Shown here piece after piece: positions 9,976 through 18,651 of a stretch of DNA of 58,334 nucleotides. The notes beneath the pieces are model-generated. The model searched no databases. It was given only the letters and a program-made list of their open reading frames with translations, and was not told the origin of the DNA. Both the position numbers and the translations under genes were made by a program. The stretch's first letter is position 1; every line of letters begins with the position of its first letter. The stretch comes from Bifidobacterium tissieri (GTDB lineage: Bacteria; Actinomycetota; Actinomycetes; Actinomycetales; Bifidobacteriaceae), in assembly GCF_002259645.1 (NCBI RefSeq), contig NZ_MWWV01000011.1:1-58334 (forward strand), written 5' to 3'.

Positions 9976-10686
9976 ATGAGACGAAGTCTGATCGATCTGT
10001 ACACGTGGCGACCGCAGGTGGTGGCCGCGCTGTGTGATGCTTTTGGCGATTCGTTGCGATGTGTGGGGCTGCAGGGCAGTTATCTGCGCGGCGAGGCCAA
10101 TCCGGACAGCGGCATCGATTTGCTCGTCATTCTCAACGACATGGATATCGACGACCTGTCGACGCTACGACGGGTGATCCGCGATCTGCCGTACGGCGAG
10201 CGCGTGGTGATGTTCGCGTCCGGCCGGCGGCAGCTGGCGCACTGGCCGATGTATGAGCTGTTTCAGTTCGCACAGGGCACGGAGACGTGGTACGGCAGTC
10301 TGGAGAACAATCTGCCGAGCATGGAGCCGCGTGACACCGTGCTGGGCGCGCAGGCCAGTCTGGCGAGTCTGTATCATCTGACGAACAATGCGTTTCTGCG
10401 TCATGGCGATGATCTGGAATCCTGCGTGGAGACGTTGCACGCTGCGTACAAGCATTTCTTCTTCTCCCTGCAGATCATCGAGTATCTGCGGACGGGGCGG
10501 TTCCTGCCGACGAAGAGCGATCTGCTGGAGGTGTGCGTACGCGACGGGCATGACGATGAGGCCCGGATGATGGAGTTGAGTATCGACGACAACTCGATTC
10601 GTATTGCGATCGCCGATCATGATCTCAATGCTCCGTATCGTTGGCTGCTCGACTGGGTGAGTCGTTCGATGCGACTGCTGGGCTGA
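9976..10686 (+). CDS. Nucleotidyltransferase-fold protein (MNT-like), probably altered active site
   Basis: 236 residues. The N-terminal motif LQGSYLRGEANPDSGIDLLVIL matches the GS...DxD signature of Pol-beta-type nucleotidyltransferases. The first catalytic Asp, expected in SDID, is replaced by Gly (SGID), so activity is doubtful. The C-terminal half is alpha-helical and resembles the HEPN-like accessory part seen in aminoglycoside-nucleotidyltransferase relatives. Leaderless start. It shares a bidirectional promoter region with the HAD gene; function unknown. Confidence 0.65.
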   Translation: MRRSLIDLYTWRPQVVAALCDAFGDSLRCVGLQGSYLRGEANPDSGIDLLVILNDMDIDDLSTLRRVIRDLPYGERVVMFASGRRQLAHWPMYELFQFAQGTETWYGSLENNLPSMEPRDTVLGAQASLASLYHLTNNAFLRHGDDLESCVETLHAAYKHFFFSLQIIEYLRTGRFLPTKSDLLEVCVRDGHDDEARMMELSIDDNSIRIAIADHDLNAPYRWLLDWVSRSMRLLG

Positions 10687-10729
10687 CCGACGTGCAGCGG
10701 CGCGTAGCACATATCAGCGCATATGCAAA

Positions 10730-10757
10730 GGGCTCCTCAGCAATCGCCAAGGAGCCC
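10730..10757 (-). terminator. Terminator of tRNA-Ser
   Basis: GGGCTCCT and AGGAGCCC (10730-10737, 10750-10757) form an 8-bp stem just downstream of the tRNA 3' end on the minus strand, followed by TTT. Confidence 0.7.
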
Positions 10758-10762
10758 AATCG

Positions 10763-10847
10763 CGGACAGAACGAGATTCGAACTCGTGGTGGCTTGCGCC
10801 ACAACGGTTTTCAAGACCGTCTCTTTAGACCGCTCAGACATCTGTCC
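10763..10847 (-). tRNA. tRNA-Ser (anticodon UGA)
   Basis: 85-nt tRNA with a long variable arm, typical of class II tRNA-Ser. The acceptor stem pairs GGACAGA with TCTGTCC, the discriminator base is G, and the anticodon loop reads CTTGAAA (anticodon TGA). The T-arm has GTTCGAATC. CCA is not encoded. The seryl-tRNA synthetase gene lies 6.3 kb away on the same strand. Confidence 0.95.
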
Positions 10848-10909
10848 ACGGAATTTGCGAGCGGGAGTTCCCCGAACGCAAAAGCACGCGAACCATCATA
10901 ATGCAAAGC

Positions 10910-10930
10910 GGCCGGTTCGCCAAACCGATC
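10910..10930 (-). terminator. Weak hairpin after MFS exporter gene
   Basis: On the minus strand CGGTT and AACCG flank a 5-nt loop 10 nt beyond the stop, followed by a short T run. The stem is short, so this is tentative. Confidence 0.35.
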
Positions 10931-10939
10931 GGTGTTCGC

Positions 10940-12238
10940 TCACTTGTTCTGGGCGGCCTCGCGGCGTTTGAGGTCCACGTTCAGCCACACGGCGGTGAGG
11001 AACGCGCAGACGGCGAAGATGGCACCGAACGGGCCGAGCCAGCGCATGCCGATGTGGTCGGTCACCAGACCGCCGACGGCCGACCCCAAGGCGATGCCGA
11101 TGTTGAACGACATCGAGTTGAATGAGGATGCGAGATTCAGCGATCCGGGATGGGTGGCCGCGGCCACGTCCATGTACAGCACCTGCGACGACGTGTTCTG
11201 CAGATACATGAGGAAACCGAGGGCCAGCAGCACCACGCACCCGATGATGGGGTTGAGCACGGCGAACGGCAGTGCGACCATGAACACCGCCTGGATCAGG
11301 TAGATCGGACGCCCCTTGACCAGCGGCACCACGCCACGGCCACGGTCACCGAGCTTGCCGCCATACAGGTTGCTTGCCAGACAGGCCAGACCGTATGCGG
11401 CGAGCGCGACCGAGATGTACTGCGAGGGAATGCCGATCTCCTGTTCGAGGATTGGCGTGAGATACGTGTAGAACACGTAGCTGGCAGCGGCCGCGAACAC
11501 GACGGCGAGGATGCCGCCCCAGATGCGCTTCTCGGTGAAGATGAAGAACTGGGCGAGGAACCGCGACTTGGGGCCGTAGTGGTTCTTCGGCAATACGACG
11601 CACATGAGCACGATCAGTGCCACGGTGAGCACGTTGATGACGTGGAATGCCCATCGCCAGCCAAACGTGTTGGCGATGGATGTGCCGATCGGCACGCCGA
11701 ACACGGACGCGATGGAGAATCCGGAGAACACCCAGGCCACGAATTTGGTGCGGTTCTTCGGTGTGGCCACGTCGTCGGCGAAGGTCATGGATACGGCCAC
11801 GGTGGTGCCGGAGATCAGTGCGATCACGATTCGTGCGGTCACGAGCATGCCGTAGCCGACGGCGAACGCGCACATGATATTGCCGATGAGGAACACGATG
11901 GCGAGGAACAGCAGCGTGCGGAATCGTTCGAACCGGGAGCTGATCGATGCGCCGATCGGGGTAGCGGGCGCGTAGACGAAGGCGAACAGCGAGACGAGTC
12001 CGCCCACGGTGGTCAGGGATACGTTCAGACCTTCGGCGATGTCGGGCAGGATGCCAACGACGATGAATTCGCTCATGCCGAGCATGAAGCTCATGGCGAT
12101 CAGGGAGATGACCGGCAGGGTGAAGAACCGATCATCGCGCAGAGCCGGAGCGCCGGCGGCCGATGCGGACTGAACAGCCGCACGGGAGGATTCGCTTTTG
12201 ACGTTCTTCTGGCTGGCGAGTTTCGACTCCTGCGTCAT
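10940..12238 (-). CDS. MFS transporter, AraJ/DHA1-type exporter
   Basis: 432 residues with twelve predicted TM helices beginning at LPVISLIAMSFMLGMSEF. The motif GxxxxRFERFRTLL between helices 2 and 3 and the opening FIVVGILPDIAEGLNVS are typical of AraJ-like sugar or drug efflux proteins of the major facilitator superfamily. The ATG at 12238 is preceded by GGAAGAGAT; the frame extends 42 codons upstream but that part crosses a terminator. The substrate is not readable. Monocistronic; the GH3 operon terminator lies just upstream. Confidence 0.82.
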   Translation of the reverse strand: MTQESKLASQKNVKSESSRAAVQSASAAGAPALRDDRFFTLPVISLIAMSFMLGMSEFIVVGILPDIAEGLNVSLTTVGGLVSLFAFVYAPATPIGASISSRFERFRTLLFLAIVFLIGNIMCAFAVGYGMLVTARIVIALISGTTVAVSMTFADDVATPKNRTKFVAWVFSGFSIASVFGVPIGTSIANTFGWRWAFHVINVLTVALIVLMCVVLPKNHYGPKSRFLAQFFIFTEKRIWGGILAVVFAAAASYVFYTYLTPILEQEIGIPSQYISVALAAYGLACLASNLYGGKLGDRGRGVVPLVKGRPIYLIQAVFMVALPFAVLNPIIGCVVLLALGFLMYLQNTSSQVLYMDVAAATHPGSLNLASSFNSMSFNIGIALGSAVGGLVTDHIGMRWLGPFGAIFAVCAFLTAVWLNVDLKRREAAQNK

Positions 12239-12333
12239 ATGGTGATCTCTTCCACATACGTCTCCGTCCATGCGATTGCGAACGGAGATCATCCTATAGG
12301 GACACGTAAAAAATAACGCTGTCTCCTGACAAG

Positions 12334-12375
12334 AAAAACGCCGGCCCCGTCGTAGCCAAGACAACGGAACCAGCG
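12334..12375 (-). terminator. Terminator of the GH3/symporter operon
   Basis: On the minus strand a 15-bp stem (12361-12375 with 12339-12353, including G-U pairs) is followed directly by TTTTT. Confidence 0.8.
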
Positions 12376-12454
12376 CTTGCGCAATAGTGCGATTCTCATC
12401 GGAAGCAGGCGAAACCAGGATCCGACTTCGCTATTCAGCTACTCCGCTACTCCA

Positions 12455-14686
12455 TTACCGGATCAACGCCGCCTTATAGTCGGCGAGCACGGATTCCTTG
12501 AACCAACGCCCCTTGGGGCCGACGAAGGTGGTGATGCTGTTCAACGGCACCGTGAGGAAGAACATGGCGTTCACCTCGTCCTCGGGCCAGAACGTGGAAC
12601 CGTCCTGTTCGAATTCCGTCGCACGAGCCTTGAAGATCGCGGAACCGAGCGGGTCGTCGAGCCATTCCTTGACCGTGGACATGTCGGTCAGGTGAAGGGC
12701 CTTGCCGTCGCCGTCGAGCGTGATGAAAACGGTATCGTTCACGTCACGGGACGAGGAGGCGAATTCGATCGTGTAGTCGCCGGCCTCCACGTGCCAGTCC
12801 TCGTAGCGCTCGGACCAGTAGGCGAACGCACGATCGTCAAGATCAAACTCCACGGTCTTGCTTTCACCAGGCTTGAGATCCACCTTGGCGAATGCCTTGA
12901 GCTCATGGCAGGGGCGTACCGCGGACGAATCGTGGTTCGGCGCCACGTACACCTGCACCACCTGCGAGCCTTCGCGATCGCCGATGTTGGTGACGACCGC
13001 GCTCACGGTCGCACTGGTCGGGCCGGTCACCGTGGCCTTGGCATCGCCGATCTCGAATGCGGTGTAGCTCAGTCCGTAACCGAACGGATAGGCGACTTCA
13101 AGATCGCGGCTGTCATAGTAGCGGTAGCCGACGAAGATGCCTTCGCCATAGTCCACATAGCCTTCACCGCCGGGGAAGTTCACCATCGACGGATTGTCTT
13201 CGATATCCAGAGGAATGGTTTCGGACAGACGTCCGGTGGCGTCCACGTCGCCGTACAGCACATCGGCGATGGCTTCGCCGCCGGCCTGGCCGAGCAGCCA
13301 TGCTTCAAGCAGTCCCTTGGCGTCGGATTGCCAGTCACGCACGGAGACCACAGCACCATTGGACAGCACGACCACCACGTTGGGGTTGACCACGGAGACG
13401 GCGTGCAGCACTTCGATCTGCTTGGCCGGCAGGTCAATGTCCGTACGATCGTAGCCTTCGGATTCAGCGCTGTCGGGTAGCCCCAGGAACATGACCACCT
13501 TATCGGCGTTCTGCGCCACCGCGACCGCTTCGCCGGTCAGCGCACCATCCTGCTTGGCATCGTCGAGCGTGAAACCGGGAGCGAAGTCGGTCACCACGCC
13601 GCGTTCGGCGAGCGCGTCGAGGAAGGAGACCATGCGGGTGGGGTTGATGTGGGAGGATCCTCCGCCCTGATACCGCGGGGTGCGGGCGAATTCGCCGATG
13701 ACGGCGATCTTCTCATCCTTGGCGAGCGGCAGGATGCCACAGTCGTTCTTGAGCAGCACGATGGATTCCCGCGCCGCACGGCGGGCGATCTCATGGTGGG
13801 CGGCCACGTCGAACGTGTAGTCGCGTTCCATGGCGGGACGGGTCTTCTCGAGCAGGTCGAGCATGCCCTGCGCCATGCGATCGAGCTGTCGTTCGTCAAG
13901 GCGTCCCTCACGTATGGCGATCACCACGTCATCATCGGTGTTGCTGGGAGGCATTTCGAGGTTGAGCCCAGCGGCGACGGATGCGGCACGGTCATGCACG
14001 GCACCCCAGTCGCTCATCACGATGCCATCATATCCCCATTCGTCGCGCAGCACCGTGGTGAGCAGCCACTGGTTTTCAGAGGAGAACACTCCGTTGATCT
14101 GGTTGTATGAGCACATCATGGTCCACGGCTTGGCATGCTTGACGATGTATTCGAATGCAGCCAGATAGATCTCGCGCAGCGCGCGCTCGGTGATACGCGC
14201 GGAGACGCGCATGCGGTCGGTTTCCTGATTGTTGGCGGCGAAGTGCTTGAGCGAGGTACCGACGCCCTGCGACTGCACGCCTTCGATGAGCGCGGCGGGC
14301 AGGCGGCCGGCGAGCACCGGGTCCTCGGACCAGTATTCGAAGCAACGACCTCCCAGCGGGTTGCGTTTGATGTTTACGCCGGGTCCGAGGATGACAGCCA
14401 CCTTCTCCTGCACGCATTCCTCGCCCATGGCCACACCGACCTCGCGCGCGAGTTCGGGATTCCACGAGTTGGCGAGGCCAGCGGCTGGCGGGAAACAGGT
14501 GGAGGGTACGGCATCATAGAGTCCCGAGGCGCCGGTGGACTGCTTCATCTTGCGGAGGCCGTGGGGGCCGTCGGTGATCATGTATCCGGGAATGCCCTTG
14601 GATTCCACACCGGTGAGATGCCAGGCGTCCGCGCCTGAGGTGAGGGTCGCCTTTTCTTCGAGTGTGAGTTCGTTGATGTTGACCAT
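12455..14686 (-). CDS. Glycoside hydrolase family 3 beta-glucosidase-type enzyme
   Basis: 743 residues without signal peptide, so cytosolic. The GH3 N-terminal barrel covers about residues 20-290 with the KHF motif in SLKHFAANNQE and the catalytic nucleophile Asp in GIVMSDWGAVHDR (about residue 226). The GH3 C-terminal sandwich follows, and a fibronectin-III-like domain sits at about 570-640 (GSQVVQVYVAPNHDS). The family cleaves terminal beta-glucosides, sometimes xylosides. AAAGGAG lies 7 nt before the ATG. It is followed by a terminator and preceded by a symporter gene ending 52 bp upstream, so sugar import and hydrolysis are coupled in one operon under the divergent TetR protein. Confidence 0.92.
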   Translation of the reverse strand: MVNINELTLEEKATLTSGADAWHLTGVESKGIPGYMITDGPHGLRKMKQSTGASGLYDAVPSTCFPPAAGLANSWNPELAREVGVAMGEECVQEKVAVILGPGVNIKRNPLGGRCFEYWSEDPVLAGRLPAALIEGVQSQGVGTSLKHFAANNQETDRMRVSARITERALREIYLAAFEYIVKHAKPWTMMCSYNQINGVFSSENQWLLTTVLRDEWGYDGIVMSDWGAVHDRAASVAAGLNLEMPPSNTDDDVVIAIREGRLDERQLDRMAQGMLDLLEKTRPAMERDYTFDVAAHHEIARRAARESIVLLKNDCGILPLAKDEKIAVIGEFARTPRYQGGGSSHINPTRMVSFLDALAERGVVTDFAPGFTLDDAKQDGALTGEAVAVAQNADKVVMFLGLPDSAESEGYDRTDIDLPAKQIEVLHAVSVVNPNVVVVLSNGAVVSVRDWQSDAKGLLEAWLLGQAGGEAIADVLYGDVDATGRLSETIPLDIEDNPSMVNFPGGEGYVDYGEGIFVGYRYYDSRDLEVAYPFGYGLSYTAFEIGDAKATVTGPTSATVSAVVTNIGDREGSQVVQVYVAPNHDSSAVRPCHELKAFAKVDLKPGESKTVEFDLDDRAFAYWSERYEDWHVEAGDYTIEFASSSRDVNDTVFITLDGDGKALHLTDMSTVKEWLDDPLGSAIFKARATEFEQDGSTFWPEDEVNAMFFLTVPLNSITTFVGPKGRWFKESVLADYKAALIR

Positions 14687-14738
14687 AATGTGCTCCTTTG
14701 CGCTGTTTTGATGATGGTGTGTGCTGGGATTGATTGGG

Positions 14739-16058
14739 TTACTTGGCCTTGCGGATCAGGGCGATGAACACGCAGGAGATCACGAGCACGATCGCACCGA
14801 TGAGGAAGGCGAGCTGGTAGCTGTCGAACGCCATGACGATGATTGATGTGGCGACCGGACCGGCCATCTGACCGACCGTGTTCGACAAGTTGAGGATGCC
14901 GAGATCCTTGCCGGCTTCGGCTTTGCTGGGTAGTACGTCGACGTTGAGTGCCTGATCACAGGCGTTGTATACGCCGTATCCGAAACCGTACAGGCCGGAC
15001 CATGCATACATGGCCCATACGCTCGGCGCGAAGGCGGGGATGAGGAAGCCGATGGCGATGATCACGGCGGCTCCGATCACGAGGGCCTTGCGTCGCTGGA
15101 TGAGGTCGGAGAGCGGACCGGTGACCGCTGATGCGATGAGCGAGGCGATCATGATGATCACGGCGGTGACAGACAGCACGGTGGCGGAACCAGTGGCGTC
15201 GAGTCCGATGTACTGCTGCAGGATGTATAGCTGGTAGTTGACGATCATGTACATGGAGGTGACCATGAACAGACGTCCAAACAGAGCCAGGTAGAAGTCG
15301 CGGCAGTTCTTGGTGGGCGGGGTGAATGCCTTGATGAGCGAGCCGAAGCCTTCGTTGGTGCGAGGTAGGTTCTGCGCGGAGGGCTCCTTGGGCCAGATGA
15401 CCACGACGAGCAGGCCGGTGACGCCGAGCAGTACGCCCGACAGCAGGATACCGAAACCAAGGTTGTGGATGAGCTGGGCACCGACGATCTGTCCAACGGA
15501 CTGGCCGACGGTCACGCCGAGGCCGTAGGCGGCGGACATGCTGGCTCGGTTGTTCTCCGGCACGCGGTCGGACAACACGGCGAGGAACGGGGCGAGCAGC
15601 ATGTTGAGGAACAGCTGGGCTCCGCACCAGCACAGAATGATCAGCGCGGGACTGCCGACGACGGAGGTAAGCCAGAGGAACAGTCCGGCAAGAGCGGCAC
15701 CGACGATCATGAACGGCGACCGACGACCGAAGCGGGAACGGGAGCGATCGGACAGGGTGCCCCACAGCAGATTGGCGGCAAGCGCCACGAAGGCGCCGAT
15801 GGAGTTTAGCTGGGCCACGAGCGCGGTAGGGTTACCCACGCCGTCATCGAGGAACCGCTGCGGCAGCAGGATGCCGATGGCCGCGGCGAATGGCGCATAC
15901 CACAGGATGCCACACAGCAGAAATCCGGTGAGGAATCGCGCGCGCTGCGCCATGGTGATGGGTTGGCTGGCAAGGGCTTCGATCGCATCGTGCGCGCTGA
16001 TCGCCCCATCGGGCTGTTCGAGTCCTGCTTCTGTATGCTTTGCCTGCGAGTCTGTCAT
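14739..16058 (-). CDS. MFS/GPH-type sugar symporter
   Basis: 439 residues, twelve predicted TM helices. The segment WGTLSDRSRSRFGRRSPFMIVG after helix 2 is characteristic of glycoside-pentoside-hexuronide and SLC45-like sugar:cation symporters. The start at 16058 has AAAGGAG 9 nt upstream; an ATG at 16064 is possible but too close to that site. Lies 52 bp upstream of the GH3 gene in the same direction, consistent with uptake of a beta-glucoside that the enzyme then splits. Confidence 0.85.
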   Translation of the reverse strand: MTDSQAKHTEAGLEQPDGAISAHDAIEALASQPITMAQRARFLTGFLLCGILWYAPFAAAIGILLPQRFLDDGVGNPTALVAQLNSIGAFVALAANLLWGTLSDRSRSRFGRRSPFMIVGAALAGLFLWLTSVVGSPALIILCWCGAQLFLNMLLAPFLAVLSDRVPENNRASMSAAYGLGVTVGQSVGQIVGAQLIHNLGFGILLSGVLLGVTGLLVVVIWPKEPSAQNLPRTNEGFGSLIKAFTPPTKNCRDFYLALFGRLFMVTSMYMIVNYQLYILQQYIGLDATGSATVLSVTAVIIMIASLIASAVTGPLSDLIQRRKALVIGAAVIIAIGFLIPAFAPSVWAMYAWSGLYGFGYGVYNACDQALNVDVLPSKAEAGKDLGILNLSNTVGQMAGPVATSIIVMAFDSYQLAFLIGAIVLVISCVFIALIRKAK

Positions 16059-16225
16059 GCTCATCCACTCCTTTGATATGAGCCGCTTCGCCGGCGGCGA
16101 AGCGCATCCTTCCCATGCCCTGACGCGGTAGGTCTGCTTCGACCCCTCGCATCCCGCGACCAAATGATCAGATTGGTTGATCAATCAGTCGAATCGTCAA
16201 TCGGGCTTGTACAACCAACACTCAT

Positions 16226-16276
16226 TTTTACTTGAGTAAAATTTGACCGTACGTAAAAAATATACCAGATGGTAAA
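16226..16276. promoter_or_regulatory. Cluster of operator-like palindromes (TetR target candidates)
   Basis: Three related palindromes: TTTTACT-TG-AGTAAAA at 16226-16241, TTTGACCGTACGTAAA at 16242-16257 and TATACC-AGAT-GGTAAA at 16261-16276. All end in GTAAA half-sites and match the palindrome at 16399. They lie 168-218 bp upstream of the symporter start in the divergent region. Confidence 0.5.
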
Positions 16277-16398
16277 AAAGTGCAAGAACGTTAGAATATG
16301 AGGCGTGTCCAACCATATATACGCATTACATAGGCGGCAAGCAATCACGCATTAACATCACAAAACCACTGCGGTATCACACACTTCTCATATCGGAC

Positions 16399-16414
16399 TT
16401 TACCGTTAGGTAAA
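16399..16414. promoter_or_regulatory. Palindromic operator candidate upstream of TetR gene
   Basis: TTTACC-GTTA-GGTAAA, perfect 6-4-6 palindrome 75 bp upstream of the tetR start, matching the cluster at 16226-16276. Confidence 0.5.
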
Positions 16415-16488
16415 AGTTATGTACGCTAATATACAACTGGCACCGTTGCCGGCCACATTCATCACGACACTATGGGAGAGCAGCCATC

Positions 16489-17085
16489 ATGAGCAAGTTC
16501 GACAATCGTCTCGACACGATACTCGATGCAGCTACGGAACTGATGGCCAAATACGGGTTCTATGGAACTTCGCTCGACCGCATCAGTGACATGACCGGCA
16601 TGAGCAAGCAGAATCTGCTCTACTACGTGAAGAACAAGAAGAACCTGCTCACACTGATCATCACCGAACGCTACGACGAGACTCCGGAATTCGTAAGCTT
16701 CATCAACCGCCACACCCGCGGTAACCCGGAATACGAAGGCCCCACGCCACTGCCCGCCTACTACCGCCTACTGGCACGTGTCAACGAGAAGCGTCCCGTA
16801 TTCGTGCAGCTGTTCAGCATGCTCAATGCGGAGACACTGGAACCATCACACCCCGCACACGACTACTTCATCAAACGAGAAAATAAAACGCTGGCCTGGG
16901 CCGGCCGTGCCGACTGGCAGATTCCTCCCGGCGTGGACCTCCACACCACCATGCGCGTATGCGACGCCACCATGGACGGCATTCAGGTGCAATGGCTGCA
17001 CGACACCAGTACGCCATTGACCGAGCTCTGGGCCGCATGCGAAGAACGGCTCTTCCCCTCCCCCATCTGGGATGGATATCGCTGA
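16489..17085 (+). CDS. TetR-family transcriptional regulator
   Basis: 198 residues. N-terminal TetR helix-turn-helix: ILDAATELMAKYGFYGTSLDRISDMTGMSKQNLLYYVKNKKNLL (residues about 11-54). The C-terminal ligand domain is divergent. GGGAGAG precedes the ATG. It is divergent from the symporter/GH3 operon, and the palindromes in the 430-bp gap make it the likely repressor of that operon and of itself. The inducer is probably a beta-glucoside or its product (inference). Confidence 0.85.
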   Translation: MSKFDNRLDTILDAATELMAKYGFYGTSLDRISDMTGMSKQNLLYYVKNKKNLLTLIITERYDETPEFVSFINRHTRGNPEYEGPTPLPAYYRLLARVNEKRPVFVQLFSMLNAETLEPSHPAHDYFIKRENKTLAWAGRADWQIPPGVDLHTTMRVCDATMDGIQVQWLHDTSTPLTELWAACEERLFPSPIWDGYR

Positions 17086-17105
17086 CCTGAACAGGCACAA
17101 CAAAA

Positions 17106-17134
17106 AATTCCCTCCCCGGGAAGGGGAGGGAATT
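17106..17134. terminator. Bidirectional terminator between tetR and serS
   Basis: 12-bp perfect stem AATTCCCTCCCC / GGGGAGGGAATT with a 5-nt loop, flanked by an A run on the left that gives a T run for the minus strand. Confidence 0.85.
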
Positions 17135-17170
17135 CAAGACTCGGATCCGACGGATACTCCGGAATCGGAA

Positions 17171-18457
17171 TCAGGCTTCCCAGGAGGTGGGCTCGATGAC
17201 CTCGCGGCCGCCCATGTACGGACGCATGGCCTGCGGGATCACGATGGATCCGTCCTTCTGCTGGTGGTTCTCGAGGATCGCCACGATCCAGCGGGTGGTG
17301 GCCAGCGTGCCGTTCAGCGTGCTCACCGGACGGGTGGAGCCGTCCTCGGTGCGCTCGCGGATGTTGAGGCGGCGGGCCTGGTATTCGGTGCAGTTCGAGG
17401 TGGAGGTGAGCTCGCGGTAGCGGCCCTGCGTCGGCACCCAGGCCTCGCAGTCGAACTTGCGGGCCGCGGAGGAGCCGAGGTCGCCGGCCGCGGTGTCGAT
17501 GATGCGGTACGGCAGCTCCATCTTGCCGAGCATCTGCTGCTCCATGCCGAGCAGCGCCTGATGCTGGGCGCGGGAGTCCTCCTGCTTGCAGTAGACGAAC
17601 ATCTCCACCTTGTTGAACTGGTGCACGCGGATGATGCCCATCGTGTCCTTGCCGGCGGCACCGGCCTCACGACGGTAGCAGGAGCTCCAGCCGCAGTAGC
17701 GCAGCGGGCCGTTCTCCAGATTCAGGATCTCGTTCTCGTGCATGCCGGCGAGCGCCACTTCGGAGGTGCCGACCAGGTAGTCATCATCGGGCTCGCGCAG
17801 GCGGTAGATCTCATCGGCGTGCGCATTGAGGAAGCCGGTGCCGGCCATGACCTCGGGACGCACCAGCGTGGGGGTGATGGTGGTGATGAAGCCGTTCTCC
17901 TCGGCCTGATCCACGGCCATGGTGAGCATGGCGATCTCCATGCGGGCCACGGCTCCGCGCAGGAAGTAGAAGCGGGATCCGGAGACCTTCACGCCGCGAC
18001 GCATGTCGATGCCGGCCACGCCCACACCGAGATCGAGGTGGTTCTTCGGCTCGAAGCCCTCGGCCTCGAAGTCGCGCGGGGTGCCGATCTTCTTGACGAC
18101 CACGTAGTCGTCCTCGCCGCCTTCGGGGGCTTCCGGCTCCACGATGTTGGACAGCTTCCACATGGCGGAGGTGTATTCCTCGGCGGCCTTGTCGGCCTCG
18201 GCCTTGTATTCGGAGACCTTGTTGGCCAGCTCCTTGGTCTCGGCGATGATCGCGGCCTTCTGGTCGGCCGGAGCGGAGGCGACCTTCTTGCCCATGGCCT
18301 TCTGCTCGGCGCGGGCGGCTTCGAATTCCTTCAGCGCCTCGCGACGGGCGGTGTCGGAACGCAGCACCTCGTCCACGAGTTCCACGGATTCGCCACGCTT
18401 GCGCTGCGATTCCTTGACAACGTCGGCGTGTTCACGGATGAATTGAATATCAAGCAT
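17171..18457 (-). CDS. serS: Seryl-tRNA synthetase
   Basis: Charges tRNA-Ser (and initiates selenocysteine charging where present). 428 residues: N-terminal coiled-coil tRNA-binding arm (about 30-110), then a class II catalytic core with motif 2 in CGWSSCYRREAGAAGKDTMG, the HQFNKVE motif, and motif 3 in NGTLATTRWIVAILE. The start at MLDIQF is fixed by homology and by a TAACGT -10 box exactly 7 nt upstream, so the mRNA is leaderless. Divergent from the lipid kinase gene. Confidence 0.97.
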   Translation of the reverse strand: MLDIQFIREHADVVKESQRKRGESVELVDEVLRSDTARREALKEFEAARAEQKAMGKKVASAPADQKAAIIAETKELANKVSEYKAEADKAAEEYTSAMWKLSNIVEPEAPEGGEDDYVVVKKIGTPRDFEAEGFEPKNHLDLGVGVAGIDMRRGVKVSGSRFYFLRGAVARMEIAMLTMAVDQAEENGFITTITPTLVRPEVMAGTGFLNAHADEIYRLREPDDDYLVGTSEVALAGMHENEILNLENGPLRYCGWSSCYRREAGAAGKDTMGIIRVHQFNKVEMFVYCKQEDSRAQHQALLGMEQQMLGKMELPYRIIDTAAGDLGSSAARKFDCEAWVPTQGRYRELTSTSNCTEYQARRLNIRERTEDGSTRPVSTLNGTLATTRWIVAILENHQQKDGSIVIPQAMRPYMGGREVIEPTSWEA

Positions 18458-18464
18458 ACGGTTT

Positions 18465-18470
18465 ACGTTA
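18465..18470 (-). promoter_or_regulatory. -10 box of leaderless serS transcript
   Basis: TAACGT on the minus strand, 7 nt before the serS ATG. Confidence 0.55.
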
Positions 18471-18651
18471 ACGCCCACATGAGACACGGACAGCAACGCT
18501 CTTTCCGTTGATTTTTCGGCCCGTCCGCGGTATTTGCACAAGTATCGCCCGAGTTGGGACAACGTTTGGATGCAGCGGATTTTGTGGGAAAACGGAAGAA
18601 ATCTGCGAGCCGTTGCGGATTTGCACGCCGATCGGATAACACAATGGGAAT

